Source: Kocuria sp.
Lineage (GTDB): Bacteria; Actinomycetota; Actinomycetes; Actinomycetales; Micrococcaceae
NCBI RefSeq assembly: GCF_030538595.1
Contig: NZ_JAUNTS010000014.1
Coordinates: 1 to 64,000 of the forward strand
DNA: 64,000 nt
Reading direction: 5' to 3'
A model generated the notes under the pieces. The model ran no database searches. It was given only the letters and a program-made list of their open reading frames with translations, and was not told where the DNA came from. This document shows positions 16,713 to 24,161 of this stretch, piece by piece. Each line of letters opens with the position of its first letter. Positions within the stretch are counted from its first letter, which is position 1. The translations under genes were made by a program, and so were the position numbers.

Positions 16713-18728
16713 CTAACCAGGACCAAATGGCTGGCCAGGACCGAGTGACTGCCCAGGATCGTGCGGCTCACCGGCATCCTGCGGCTGAAATGTATCAACG
16801 TGCCACGGTACGGAGGCAATCATCACCCCCGGTTCCAACCTCAACTTGTGCGCCAAAGCCCGAGTGGACTGATTATGCAGGGCCCGCTCCCACCAGGAAC
16901 CCACCACGTATTCGGGAATGTAGACCACAAAAAGATCCCGCGGTGAGCGCCTGCGGATACGCCGCAGGTGGTCAATGACGGGCTGAACGGAGTCCCTGTA
17001 CGGGGCGTCCAGGACGGTCACCGGAACCGGAACATCCAACCGTTGCCATTCCTGAAGAATCCGGCCTGTCACTGCCGGGGAGACATCCACCACCAGCGCT
17101 TCCAACGTGGAGGGGCGGGAAGCCCGTGCATAAGCCAGCGCTCGCATGGTGGGTTTCCTGACGGAGGGCACCATGATCATGGCGTGCACCCGGGAGGGCA
17201 GTGCCCTGGCGGAGGAATCTGCGGCCAGTTTCAGATCACGATCCACGGAGTCGTAGTGCCGCCGAATGGCCAGCATGAGACCGGCCAGCACCGCCATGGC
17301 CAGCACGGTCACCCAGGCCCCCTGAGCAAATTTGGTCACCAGGACAATCACCAGGACGGTGGCGGAAAGCACCAAGGCCACGTAGGCCAGGATGGCGGGA
17401 CCGATCAGACGACGTCGTTCGGCGGGATCGTGCACGTAGCGGCGCTGACGTTTCCAGTGCCGCACCATGCCGGCCTGGGTCACGGTGAAGGAGGTGAAAA
17501 CCCCCACCACGTAGAGCTGCACAAGGTCGTTGACGTTGGCCCGGAAGATCACCACCAGGATGGCTGCCGCCACCAGCAGCGCAATGATTCCGTTGGTGAA
17601 CGCGAATCGGTCCCCGCGGGCCTTCAACTGACGTGGCAGGAAGGAGTCCCGGGCCAACCGAGATCCCAGCGCGGGAAAACCAGAGAACGCGGTGGAGGCA
17701 GCCACCACCAGCACCAGCACGGTGGCGGCGATGACCACGTAGAACAGCGGGGTGTCCAGGCCGAAAACGGTGCGGGCCAGTTGCCCCAGAAGGGGATTCT
17801 GATAGAACTGCTCGTCCGGCACCCGGCCATCAATACGCAGCTGGGTGGCGGGGTCGGCAACCACCACGGCACCCGTGCGTTGGACCAGGTACATGACTCC
17901 CAACAGCAATACGGCGGAGATGGCGCCCATGATGATCAGGATGGTGGCGGCATTGTCTGCCCGCGGTTTCTTCAAGTACTGCATGGACCCTGCCACGGAT
18001 TCCACCCCGGTCACCGCAACCGCACCGGAGGAGAAGGCCCGCAGAATCAGCATGACCATGCCCAAGGTGGTCCACACGGTCTGCGAGCCCCCTGCCGGTA
18101 CCACCTCCCACGAGGCTGAGGTGGCCTGTGCCAAAGTCCCGTTGAAGGACTCCACCACGCCGGTGCCGATCAGCACCAGCATCACGGCAATGAACACGTA
18201 GGTGGGGACACCGGCTGTCCGCCCGATGAAGCGCAGACCCCGTAGGTTCAACAGACCGGCCACCAAGATTCCCGCCAGGGCCACCACCACCCGGTGCTCG
18301 ATCAAGGACGGAAAGCCCGCAGCCAGGTATTGCGCGGCGGCTGACATGGAAACCGCCACCACCAGGGTGAAATCCACCATCAGGGCCGCGCCCACCACCA
18401 CGCCGGCCCGCCGGCCCAAGTTTTTGGACGCGATTTCAAAATCTCCCCCGCCGGAGGGATAGGCCTGGAGATTTTGCCGATAGGCCGCCACCACCACCGC
18501 CGTCACCAGCACCACGGCCAGACCCACCCACGGAGAGATGGTCACCGCGGCCACACCGGCCAGGGCCAAGGTGAGCACAATTTCATCCGGGGCGTAGGCC
18601 ACGGAGGACAGGGAATCTGCGGAGAACACGGGCAGCCCCGCGCGTTTGGACAGCGTGCTGTCAGCAAACCGTTCGTTGTGCAGCGGTCGGCCCACCAACG
18701 CAGTGCGCGCCACCTTAAAAATACTCAC
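16713..18728 (-). CDS. APC-superfamily permease, KimA-like potassium importer
   Basis: A 671-residue membrane protein with about 12 hydrophobic segments (to ~residue 470) and a ~170-residue cytoplasmic tail with a nucleotide-binding-like fold. The N-terminal blocks LPVFSADSLSSVAYAPDEI and AYPSGGGDFEIASKNLG resemble Bacillus KimA/YdaO, a c-di-AMP-regulated K+/H+ symporter, better than amino-acid permeases. The divergent partner genes are two TrkA/RCK proteins, which supports potassium. GTG 18728 is chosen because TAGCCT ends six bases upstream (leaderless); GTG 18734 is the alternative. Databases often label this family simply amino-acid permease, so transport of K+ is an inference. Confidence 0.85.
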   Translation of the reverse strand: MSIFKVARTALVGRPLHNERFADSTLSKRAGLPVFSADSLSSVAYAPDEIVLTLALAGVAAVTISPWVGLAVVLVTAVVVAAYRQNLQAYPSGGGDFEIASKNLGRRAGVVVGAALMVDFTLVVAVSMSAAAQYLAAGFPSLIEHRVVVALAGILVAGLLNLRGLRFIGRTAGVPTYVFIAVMLVLIGTGVVESFNGTLAQATSASWEVVPAGGSQTVWTTLGMVMLILRAFSSGAVAVTGVESVAGSMQYLKKPRADNAATILIIMGAISAVLLLGVMYLVQRTGAVVVADPATQLRIDGRVPDEQFYQNPLLGQLARTVFGLDTPLFYVVIAATVLVLVVAASTAFSGFPALGSRLARDSFLPRQLKARGDRFAFTNGIIALLVAAAILVVIFRANVNDLVQLYVVGVFTSFTVTQAGMVRHWKRQRRYVHDPAERRRLIGPAILAYVALVLSATVLVIVLVTKFAQGAWVTVLAMAVLAGLMLAIRRHYDSVDRDLKLAADSSARALPSRVHAMIMVPSVRKPTMRALAYARASRPSTLEALVVDVSPAVTGRILQEWQRLDVPVPVTVLDAPYRDSVQPVIDHLRRIRRRSPRDLFVVYIPEYVVGSWWERALHNQSTRALAHKLRLEPGVMIASVPWHVDTFQPQDAGEPHDPGQSLGPGQPFGPG

Positions 18729-18734
18729 GGGCAC

Positions 18735-18760
18735 AGGCTAGTCCCGGCTGGCACTACCCT
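18735..18760. promoter_or_regulatory. Back-to-back -10 elements of two leaderless genes
   Basis: On the minus strand TAGCCT (18740-18735) stands six bases before GTG 18728. On the plus strand TACCCT (18755-18760) stands six bases before ATG 18767. Only 38 bases separate the two start codons, so each promoter's -35 zone must overlap the other promoter or gene. Confidence 0.6.
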
Positions 18761-18766
18761 GAAGCC

Positions 18767-19498
18767 ATGCCGCATTTTGTGATCATGGGGGCGGGCCGCG
18801 TGGGAATCATGTTGGCTCACGCTTTGGAGGATTCAGGCCATTCCGTGGCCGTCATTGATCAAGATGATCGGTCACTGCGCCGTTTGCGCACCACTTTTGC
18901 CGGTAAGAAAGTGACCGGGCACGGCTTTGACCGTGATGTTCTGCGCCGAGCGGGAATTGAGGAGGCTTACGCCTTTGCCGCGGTTTCCAGCGGAGACAAC
19001 ACCAATATCCTGGCCACCCGCGTGGCGCGCGAAACCTTTGGGGTGCAGCGTGTGGTGGCCCGGATTTATGACCCCGCCCGGGCGGAGTTCTACCAGCGGT
19101 TGGGCATCCCCACGGTGGCGGCTGTTCGCTGGTCTGCCGATCAGGTGTTGCGGCGGATGTTGCCGGAACAACGCATTGCCGGGGACTGGCGGGAGGCCTC
19201 CGGGCGACTTCAACTCGGTGAACTCTCCCTGGATGATTCCTGGTCGGGATTTCATCTGGATGCCATTCAGGAGGCCACGGGGGTTCGGATCGCCTTCATC
19301 ACACGCTTTGGCGAAGGCATCCTCCCGGGGCCATCCACCAGTTACCAAAAGGGCGACATTTTGCACGCCATGATGCACATCAACGCCATCGACGACGTCG
19401 CCCGCGTGCTCACCCAGCCGCCCACAGCTGAGATTCGGGAACTGGCTCAGTCCATGCGCCTGGGTGATGACAACGATGAAGGAGTGCAGCAAGCATGA
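18767..19498 (+). CDS. TrkA-family potassium channel/transport regulator (CeoB-like RCK protein)
   Basis: A 243-residue cytoplasmic protein with an N-terminal RCK_N Rossmann fold (MGAGRVGIMLAHALEDSGH, with Asp ending the second strand in VAVIDQDD) that binds NAD(H) or a nucleotide, and a C-terminal RCK_C-like part from ~140. It overlaps the next RCK gene by four bases (ATGA). Mycobacterial CeoB/CeoC form the TrkA gate of a K+ system; here the membrane partner is probably the divergently transcribed KimA-like permease. ATG 18767 is preceded by TACCCT at leaderless distance. Confidence 0.9.
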   Translation: MPHFVIMGAGRVGIMLAHALEDSGHSVAVIDQDDRSLRRLRTTFAGKKVTGHGFDRDVLRRAGIEEAYAFAAVSSGDNTNILATRVARETFGVQRVVARIYDPARAEFYQRLGIPTVAAVRWSADQVLRRMLPEQRIAGDWREASGRLQLGELSLDDSWSGFHLDAIQEATGVRIAFITRFGEGILPGPSTSYQKGDILHAMMHINAIDDVARVLTQPPTAEIRELAQSMRLGDDNDEGVQQA

Positions 19499-20151
19499 GA
19501 GTGACTGTGGTGGGGGCAGGCTCCGTGGGTGCCTCCATTGTCCGGGAGCTGTGCGGCCACGGGCACGACGTTGTGGTCATTGACGAAAAGCCCGAGGCCA
19601 TTGGTCGTTCGGACTTGCACAACAGCCATTGGATTGTGGGGGACGCCTGTGATCCCGCCATCCTGCGGGAGGCCCAGTTGGAACAGGCTGACGTGATGGT
19701 GGCTGCCACCGGGGATGACAAAGTCAACCTGGTGGTCTCCCTGATGGCACGCTCCGAGTTCGGGGTGCCCCGCACCGTGGGCCGGGTCAACAATCCCAAG
19801 AACGAATGGATGTTTGACCAGGCCTGGGGGGTGGACGTTGCGGTCTCCACTCCGCGGCTGATCACAGCACTGGTGGAGGAAGCTGTAGAGGTGGGTGACG
19901 TGGTACGGCTGCTGAATCTGCAGTCAGACCGGGCCACTCTCAATGCCTACACCGTGCCCCACGGTCACCGCGTGATTGCCTCCACCGTGGGAGATGTGCC
20001 CTGGCCACCGGATGCCACCTTGGTGGCGATCCTGCGCGATGGCACCCCGCTTGCCCCCACGCGTGATGACGTGATCGAGTCGGAGGACGAACTCTTTTTC
20101 CTGGCCACCGGCCACGGTGAATCCCAGCTTCAGGAGTTGTTCGCCCGCTGA
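19495..20151 (+). CDS. TrkA-family potassium regulator (CeoC-like RCK protein)
   Basis: A 218-residue RCK protein translated from an ATGA overlap with the CeoB-like gene. The Rossmann motif is GAGSVGASIVRELCGHGH, with an acidic residue in VVVIDEKPEA, and the RCK_C domain covers about 140-215. It presumably forms a hetero-oligomer with its neighbour. Its last 22 bases overlap the 3' end of the convergent DUF3159 gene, so there is no room for a terminator between the two. Confidence 0.9.
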   Translation: MRVTVVGAGSVGASIVRELCGHGHDVVVIDEKPEAIGRSDLHNSHWIVGDACDPAILREAQLEQADVMVAATGDDKVNLVVSLMARSEFGVPRTVGRVNNPKNEWMFDQAWGVDVAVSTPRLITALVEEAVEVGDVVRLLNLQSDRATLNAYTVPHGHRVIASTVGDVPWPPDATLVAILRDGTPLAPTRDDVIESEDELFFLATGHGESQLQELFAR

Positions 20152-20813
20152 ATCGGACGGGAAACCATCCAGGCCAGCCACAGCACCATGGCGTACAGGG
20201 GAACCCCCATGACAAGGCGAGCAATTCCCAGGGCGGCGACGTCGTCGGCCAGATACAGCGGAAGCTGCACCGCCAGGCGCGCGGCAAACATGGCCACCAC
20301 AAACCACGTGGCCAAACGGTAGGCCTTCATCCGAATCGGGTCTTGGCGCCAGGCAGTGCCCTCACCCCTGATGTAGCCGAAAACCACGCCCAAAATGGGC
20401 CACCGCGCCACAATGGAGATCAGCAGCGCCAGGCCATAGCCTGCGTTGATGAAAAACCCGGGAGTGTAATAGTCGCGGGCCTCCCCGGTGGTGTTGGCAA
20501 ACAGGGCACAGATCCCCACCCCCACCAACCCGGAAACGGCCTGCACCAGAGTCTGTTGCTGGATCAGACGCACCACGGTGAACAGTCCGGCAACGGCCAA
20601 AGCCGCCACCAGCGCCGTCCTCAGCTGCCCGGTCACGATCAACACCACCAGGAACAGGGCACCCGGCAGCAGAGCTTCGATCAGACCGCGCCAACCCCCG
20701 ATGGCGTGCATGACATCGAGTTGGCCCGCCGCATTACGGCGCATCCCCGAGCGTTGCGCATAGGTGGTGGCGGCATCAGCTGCCTGCGAATCGTGATTGC
20801 TGTCCTGTGTCAC
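20130..20813 (-). CDS. DUF3159 family membrane protein
   Basis: A 227-residue protein with about six hydrophobic segments after a ~35-residue polar N-terminus, matching the actinobacterial DUF3159 family. Charged residues inside the membrane region (YIRGEGTAWRQDPIRMKAYR between segments) suggest a short cytoplasmic loop. Function unknown. Its start overlaps the end of the OB-fold gene by four bases, so it is the last gene of a DUF3710 - OB-fold - DUF3159 transcript. Its tail overlaps the convergent RCK gene. Confidence 0.87.
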   Translation of the reverse strand: MTQDSNHDSQAADAATTYAQRSGMRRNAAGQLDVMHAIGGWRGLIEALLPGALFLVVLIVTGQLRTALVAALAVAGLFTVVRLIQQQTLVQAVSGLVGVGICALFANTTGEARDYYTPGFFINAGYGLALLISIVARWPILGVVFGYIRGEGTAWRQDPIRMKAYRLATWFVVAMFAARLAVQLPLYLADDVAALGIARLVMGVPLYAMVLWLAWMVSRPIQRANNS

Positions 20814-21202
20814 CGCTGCACCTTCTTGGCCACAATTTCATAGCGCGGATTGAAAATGGTGGGCTGACTCTCACGGTGGCACAGGAGTCCCACGCAATCC
20901 AAGACCACTCCCACGGAGACCCCGGGGACAGCACGCTGGCCCTGCCAGATCAGCCGCACGGGTTGCGTGGGTGCGGTGGCTCCCACCACCGGACCGGCCG
21001 TGAGCAGCGCGGTGAACTGGGCATTGGCTTGGGCTGGAGCAATGCCGACCTCCGTGATCACGCCCGCCGCGCGCACGGTGCGCCGGGCGCCCGTGGAAGC
21101 CGCATCAAGGTTGACCTCCCCAATGGGAGTGGCCACCGCGTCCATGGGCCGGGTGAGCACGGACTCCATGGAGGCCGTACAGGGCTGGGCTTGTTCGTTC
21201 AC
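20810..21202 (-). CDS. OB-fold nucleic acid-binding domain protein
   Basis: A 130-residue protein. The central part (RRTVRAAGVITEVGIAP, then RLIWQGQRAVPGVSVG) reads as an OB-fold of the RecG-wedge/tRNA-anti type found as a stand-alone protein in many actinobacteria. It overlaps both neighbours by four bases (DUF3710 upstream and DUF3159 downstream), a tightly coupled operon. RNA or DNA binding is expected from the fold but its role is unknown. The first ~25 residues are poorly structured. Confidence 0.82.
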   Translation of the reverse strand: MNEQAQPCTASMESVLTRPMDAVATPIGEVNLDAASTGARRTVRAAGVITEVGIAPAQANAQFTALLTAGPVVGATAPTQPVRLIWQGQRAVPGVSVGVVLDCVGLLCHRESQPTIFNPRYEIVAKKVQR

Positions 21203-21957
21203 CGGATCTCCGCGATCTCAGGGCCGCGTTCGGGCGGTTGGGCCTGGGCTGCCTGCTGGGCCCTTTGAGTTCTGCCGGCAGCCGCGGCGGTACCCGTCTG
21301 GGCAACTTTGGCGCGGGCGGCGGGGGCACGCTGCGCACCTTCCGGAATGTTCAGCGGTAGCAGATCACGCGGTGGCATGGGGTCCTTGCCCCGCACCACC
21401 ACAACACTGCGGATCAGCTCATCAAACGTCTTGGAGGCTTCCGGATCAATGGCCGCAGCCCCTGAGATGACGGTGCGCAAGAACCAGCGTGGGCCGTCGA
21501 TCCCCACAAAGCGGGCTGGGCGATACCCCGTGGTGCCATCGGAAGTTTTGGCTGGGAAGCGGGCCCGCAGCTCGGTTCCGAAAGTGCCTTCCACCGCTTC
21601 CGGAGCGCCCTTGTTGCCTTCCAGGGAGGTTTTGAGATCAGCTCGAATCTCATCCCACAATCCGGAGGTCTTGGGCGCGGCAAAAGCCTGGATCTGCGCG
21701 GTGGAGCCTGCAACATCCAGATTGACAGCCCGTGGCCTCTTGGTTTTCTCATCCACCTCCAGCCGCAGTCCCACACCCTGCGGGACCTTGATCAAGATGG
21801 AGCCAAGATCCACGTACCCGTCCCGGGACTCAATTTCCGTCACGTCCAAAGGCCCCTTGGCGCGTGGGTCCATGGAATCCGCCTCGGCCTCCCGGGGAGT
21901 CACGGATTCGGCACCCGAAGGGGCGTCGTCGTTGGTTTTTTTCTTACGTCCAAACAC
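21199..21957 (-). CDS. DUF3710 family protein
   Basis: A 252-residue protein of the actinobacterial DUF3710 family; function unknown. The family core runs from DGYVDLGSILIKVPQG to PRWFLRTVISGAAA, followed by a proline/alanine-rich C-terminal tail (~215-252). The N-terminus FGRKKK is basic and the following 30 residues are acidic and disordered. It starts 51 bases after dut on the same strand, so dut - DUF3710 - OB-fold - DUF3159 probably form one operon. The dUTPase link hints at nucleic-acid or nucleotide housekeeping, not more. Confidence 0.87.
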   Translation of the reverse strand: MFGRKKKTNDDAPSGAESVTPREAEADSMDPRAKGPLDVTEIESRDGYVDLGSILIKVPQGVGLRLEVDEKTKRPRAVNLDVAGSTAQIQAFAAPKTSGLWDEIRADLKTSLEGNKGAPEAVEGTFGTELRARFPAKTSDGTTGYRPARFVGIDGPRWFLRTVISGAAAIDPEASKTFDELIRSVVVVRGKDPMPPRDLLPLNIPEGAQRAPAARAKVAQTGTAAAAGRTQRAQQAAQAQPPERGPEIAEIR

Positions 21958-22008
21958 GTTCTGTCCTCACATGTACTCAGGAATCCGCTGGGCTCCTGCT
22001 GTCCCGGT

Positions 22009-22518
22009 TCAGTGCTGTCCCGAAGACCCGAATCCGCGGTCGCCACGGGCCGTGGTGTCCAGTTCATCCACTTCCACGACGTCGACCACCCCCACCCGCT
22101 GCAAAACCAACTGGGCAATACGGTCACCGCGGTGCACTTCAAAACTGCGCTGGGAATCCGTGTTCAGGAGAGTGACCTTCACTTCCCCGCGGTATCCAGA
22201 GTCCACGGTTCCCGGAGCGTTGAGAACCGTGATGCCATAATTGGCAGCCAATCCCGAGCGCGGGTTGACAAATCCTCCCCAGCCAGCGGGCACCGCGATG
22301 GCAATACCGGTGGCAATCAAGGCGCGCTGACCCGGGGCAATGGTGACGTCCTCGCGTGAGCGCAAATCCATCCCGGCATCCCCCGGTCGGGCGAACTCCG
22401 GCAACGGCAAGTCCGGGTCAAGTCTCTGGACACGCACAGCCAACCGCTCAGGCTGCGCCGGTGCGGTGAGGCCGCTTGATACGGCAACGGACGGTGAGTG
22501 CTCTTGGTTCTCCAACAC
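22009..22518 (-). CDS. dut: dUTP diphosphatase (dUTPase)
   Basis: A 169-residue trimeric-type dUTPase that hydrolyses dUTP to dUMP, keeping uracil out of DNA and feeding thymidylate synthesis. All five family motifs are visible: [19 protein letters not shown], the uracil-binding [23 protein letters not shown] and the C-terminal [13 protein letters not shown] 22518 is chosen since TAGAGT (22532-22527 on this strand) stands eight bases upstream, making a leaderless message. First gene of the operon with DUF3710; DUF3093 is transcribed away from it. Confidence 0.95.
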   Translation of the reverse strand: MLENQEHSPSVAVSSGLTAPAQPERLAVRVQRLDPDLPLPEFARPGDAGMDLRSREDVTIAPGQRALIATGIAIAVPAGWGGFVNPRSGLAANYGITVLNAPGTVDSGYRGEVKVTLLNTDSQRSFEVHRGDRIAQLVLQRVGVVDVVEVDELDTTARGDRGFGSSGQH

Positions 22519-22526
22519 AATGCCCC

Positions 22527-22532
22527 ACTCTA
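22527..22532 (-). promoter_or_regulatory. -10 element (TAGAGT) of leaderless dut
   Basis: Read on the minus strand, TAGAGT is followed by eight bases and then GTG 22518. There is no ribosome binding site between them. Confidence 0.5.
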
Positions 22533-22692
22533 ATCACCGCGGCACCATCTCTGGTCACCCCACTGCACGTATCGCCACCAGCTGCGGGTCCAACCACCAC
22601 GGACGCAGGTCTGATGACGCCAGGCCCGGCTCCGGCCAGCACCCCGCAGACGCCACAGCAGAGGCAGACGCCAGCGTGAGAAGATGGCCTCC

Positions 22693-23226
22693 ATGACCTC
22701 GGAGCACAACTCTTCCCACGCCGCTGACCACCATCACGTTCACCAGGCTGAATCCACCCACACCGCGCCGGAGTTGGACGCCACCAACCACGCCGTGGTG
22801 TACCGCGAACGCTTGAACCCCGCGTGGTGGATGTGGTTGCTCTTTGTGGGTTTTGCACTCTCCGTGCTGATTGCATTGGCGCCCATTGCCATGTGGTTGG
22901 GAGTCACGGGTGCCGTGCTGGCCGTGGTGATTTGCGCAGCCGTGGCTTACACCCGCGCCACGGAGATTGTGGTGACAGATCAAGACCTTCAGGTGGGCCG
23001 TGCCCGCATTGAACGCCGGTTTGTGGGATTGGTGGAGCCATTCACGGATGCCCAGGAGATTCGCCAAGTGCGCGGCCCCCAGCTTGATGCCCGCGCCTAC
23101 ATGAACTTCTCCGCCTCCGTGGGCCCCATCTGCAGAATCGAGATCACTGACCCCGTTGATCCCACGCCGTACTGGTTGGCTTCCACCCGCCGCCCGCACG
23201 AGTTGGCCGACATCCTCAACACCTGA
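22693..23226 (+). CDS. DUF3093 family membrane protein
   Basis: About 177 residues from ATG 22693; ATG 22684 would add three. GAAGAT at 22680-22685, a weak -10, stands seven bases before 22693, again suggesting a leaderless start. The N-terminal ~35 residues are His-rich and polar. Two adjacent membrane segments follow (WWMWLLFVGFALSVLIALA and a second hydrophobic stretch), then a cytoplasmic PH-like domain ending in a YWLASTRRPHELADIL block, as in the DUF3093 family. Function unknown. The gene ends before a strong hairpin shared with the convergent DUF4193 gene. Confidence 0.87.
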   Translation: MTSEHNSSHAADHHHVHQAESTHTAPELDATNHAVVYRERLNPAWWMWLLFVGFALSVLIALAPIAMWLGVTGAVLAVVICAAVAYTRATEIVVTDQDLQVGRARIERRFVGLVEPFTDAQEIRQVRGPQLDARAYMNFSASVGPICRIEITDPVDPTPYWLASTRRPHELADILNT

Positions 23227-23386
23227 CCCCACCACCACTCCCCGCCACAGCGTGTACCCCCCGCCAAGCCCCGTCCGAGCGCCACCACCCCCGCCGACTT
23301 CCCATCTGATTGCCAGATCACCGCCTACAACGTGGGAACTCGGCGAAAAAGTGGGAGGTCGGCCACAACGTGGGAGGTCAACAGCA

Positions 23387-23418
23387 AAAGAACCCCACGT
23401 GGTCACGTGGGGTTCTTT
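23387..23418. terminator. Bidirectional terminator between DUF3093 and DUF4193
   Basis: AAAGAACCCCACGTG (23387-23401) and its exact reverse complement (23404-23418) flank GT. The A and T ends serve both strands. Upstream, 23330-23380 carries three imperfect copies of a CGTGGGAGGTC-like unit. Confidence 0.85.
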
Positions 23419-23442
23419 GACTCTCATTGCTTCAGCGGTTGA

Positions 23443-23742
23443 TCAACCAGCGCACTCCACGCAGATCTTCAAGCCGTTGCGTTCCTCGGCGATCTGCGAA
23501 CGGTGCCGCACCAGGAAGCAAGAACCACATGTGAACTCGTCTTCCTGGGCCGGGAGAACCACCACTGAAAGCTCTTCATGCGAAAGATCAGCACCGGGCA
23601 GTTCAAAACTCTCAGCCGCTACGGCTTCATCCTCGTCAACGCTTGCCGACTGAGTGCCGCCGCGCCGTGACTTCAACTCCTCAATGGAGTCTTCCTTGAG
23701 TTCTTCATCCTGCTTACGCGGTGCATCGTAATCTGTGGCCAT
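23443..23742 (-). CDS. DUF4193 family zinc-ribbon-like protein
   Basis: A 99-residue acidic protein. ATG 23742 (MATDYDAPRK) is preferred, with GGGA upstream, over an in-frame ATG at 23757. Two cysteine pairs, FTCGSCFLV and KICVECAG, look like a zinc ribbon at the C-terminus; the N-terminal half is Glu/Asp/Lys-rich and probably disordered. The family is restricted to actinobacteria and uncharacterised. A possible -10 TATACT lies on this strand at 23904-23899, which would leave a ~150-base leader. It is a short monocistronic unit with a strong terminator. Confidence 0.87.
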   Translation of the reverse strand: MATDYDAPRKQDEELKEDSIEELKSRRGGTQSASVDEDEAVAAESFELPGADLSHEELSVVVLPAQEDEFTCGSCFLVRHRSQIAEERNGLKICVECAG

Positions 23743-24161
23743 CTCGTTCCCATCCATGCAAAGAACTGTGTGTAACCACAGGCGGGGATCACACCCTCCA
23801 GGGGGATGTTGGGTGCCACCGTTGGCCTGTGTCGCTGAGATTGTTCACCATGGAGTCTCAAAAATCCAACCACATTCGCTGACAACTTAAGGTTGGCCAG
23901 TATATGTGAGCTAAATCACGTTAACTGCGCGTCAATTCACGCACTAACCCACCCATTGTCCCCGCGATCAGCCCCAAAACGTCTTGCTGCTTCACGCCAT
24001 ATTAGGCACTGACGCAGCGCCCATTAGACTGGCCCGAGTACCGAGTGCCACTTCCCCTGGCTGGGTCCCCCATACGCCGTCGTCAGCATTGCGCCGGACG
24101 TGCCCAGGAGGACATCTCACCGCACTCTAGAACCACAACCTGTAGCGGAGGCTGGAGAAGC
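23743..24161. other. Long divergent intergenic region between DUF4193 and sepH
   Basis: No protein gene is credible here. The stretch 23870-24000 is clearly more A/T-rich than its surroundings and carries a TATACT (minus strand, 23904-23899) and the sepH promoter candidate at 24002-24030. Both flanking genes would have leaders above 100 bases, so a regulatory RNA element cannot be excluded, but I recognise no riboswitch. Confidence 0.5.
24002..24030 (+). promoter_or_regulatory. Candidate sepH promoter
   Basis: TTAGGC (24002-24007), a 17-base spacer and TAGACT (24025-24030) form a plausible housekeeping promoter. Transcription from about 24037 would give a ~125-base leader before sepH. Confidence 0.4.

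Noticed and set aside
16713-18728. ydaO-type c-di-AMP riboswitch ahead of the KimA-like gene
   Set aside because: The message appears leaderless and only 38 bases separate it from the divergent gene, leaving no room for a riboswitch.
23743-24161. Possible riboswitch or small RNA upstream of sepH
   Set aside because: The region is A/T-rich with promoters but shows no conserved structure I can name.
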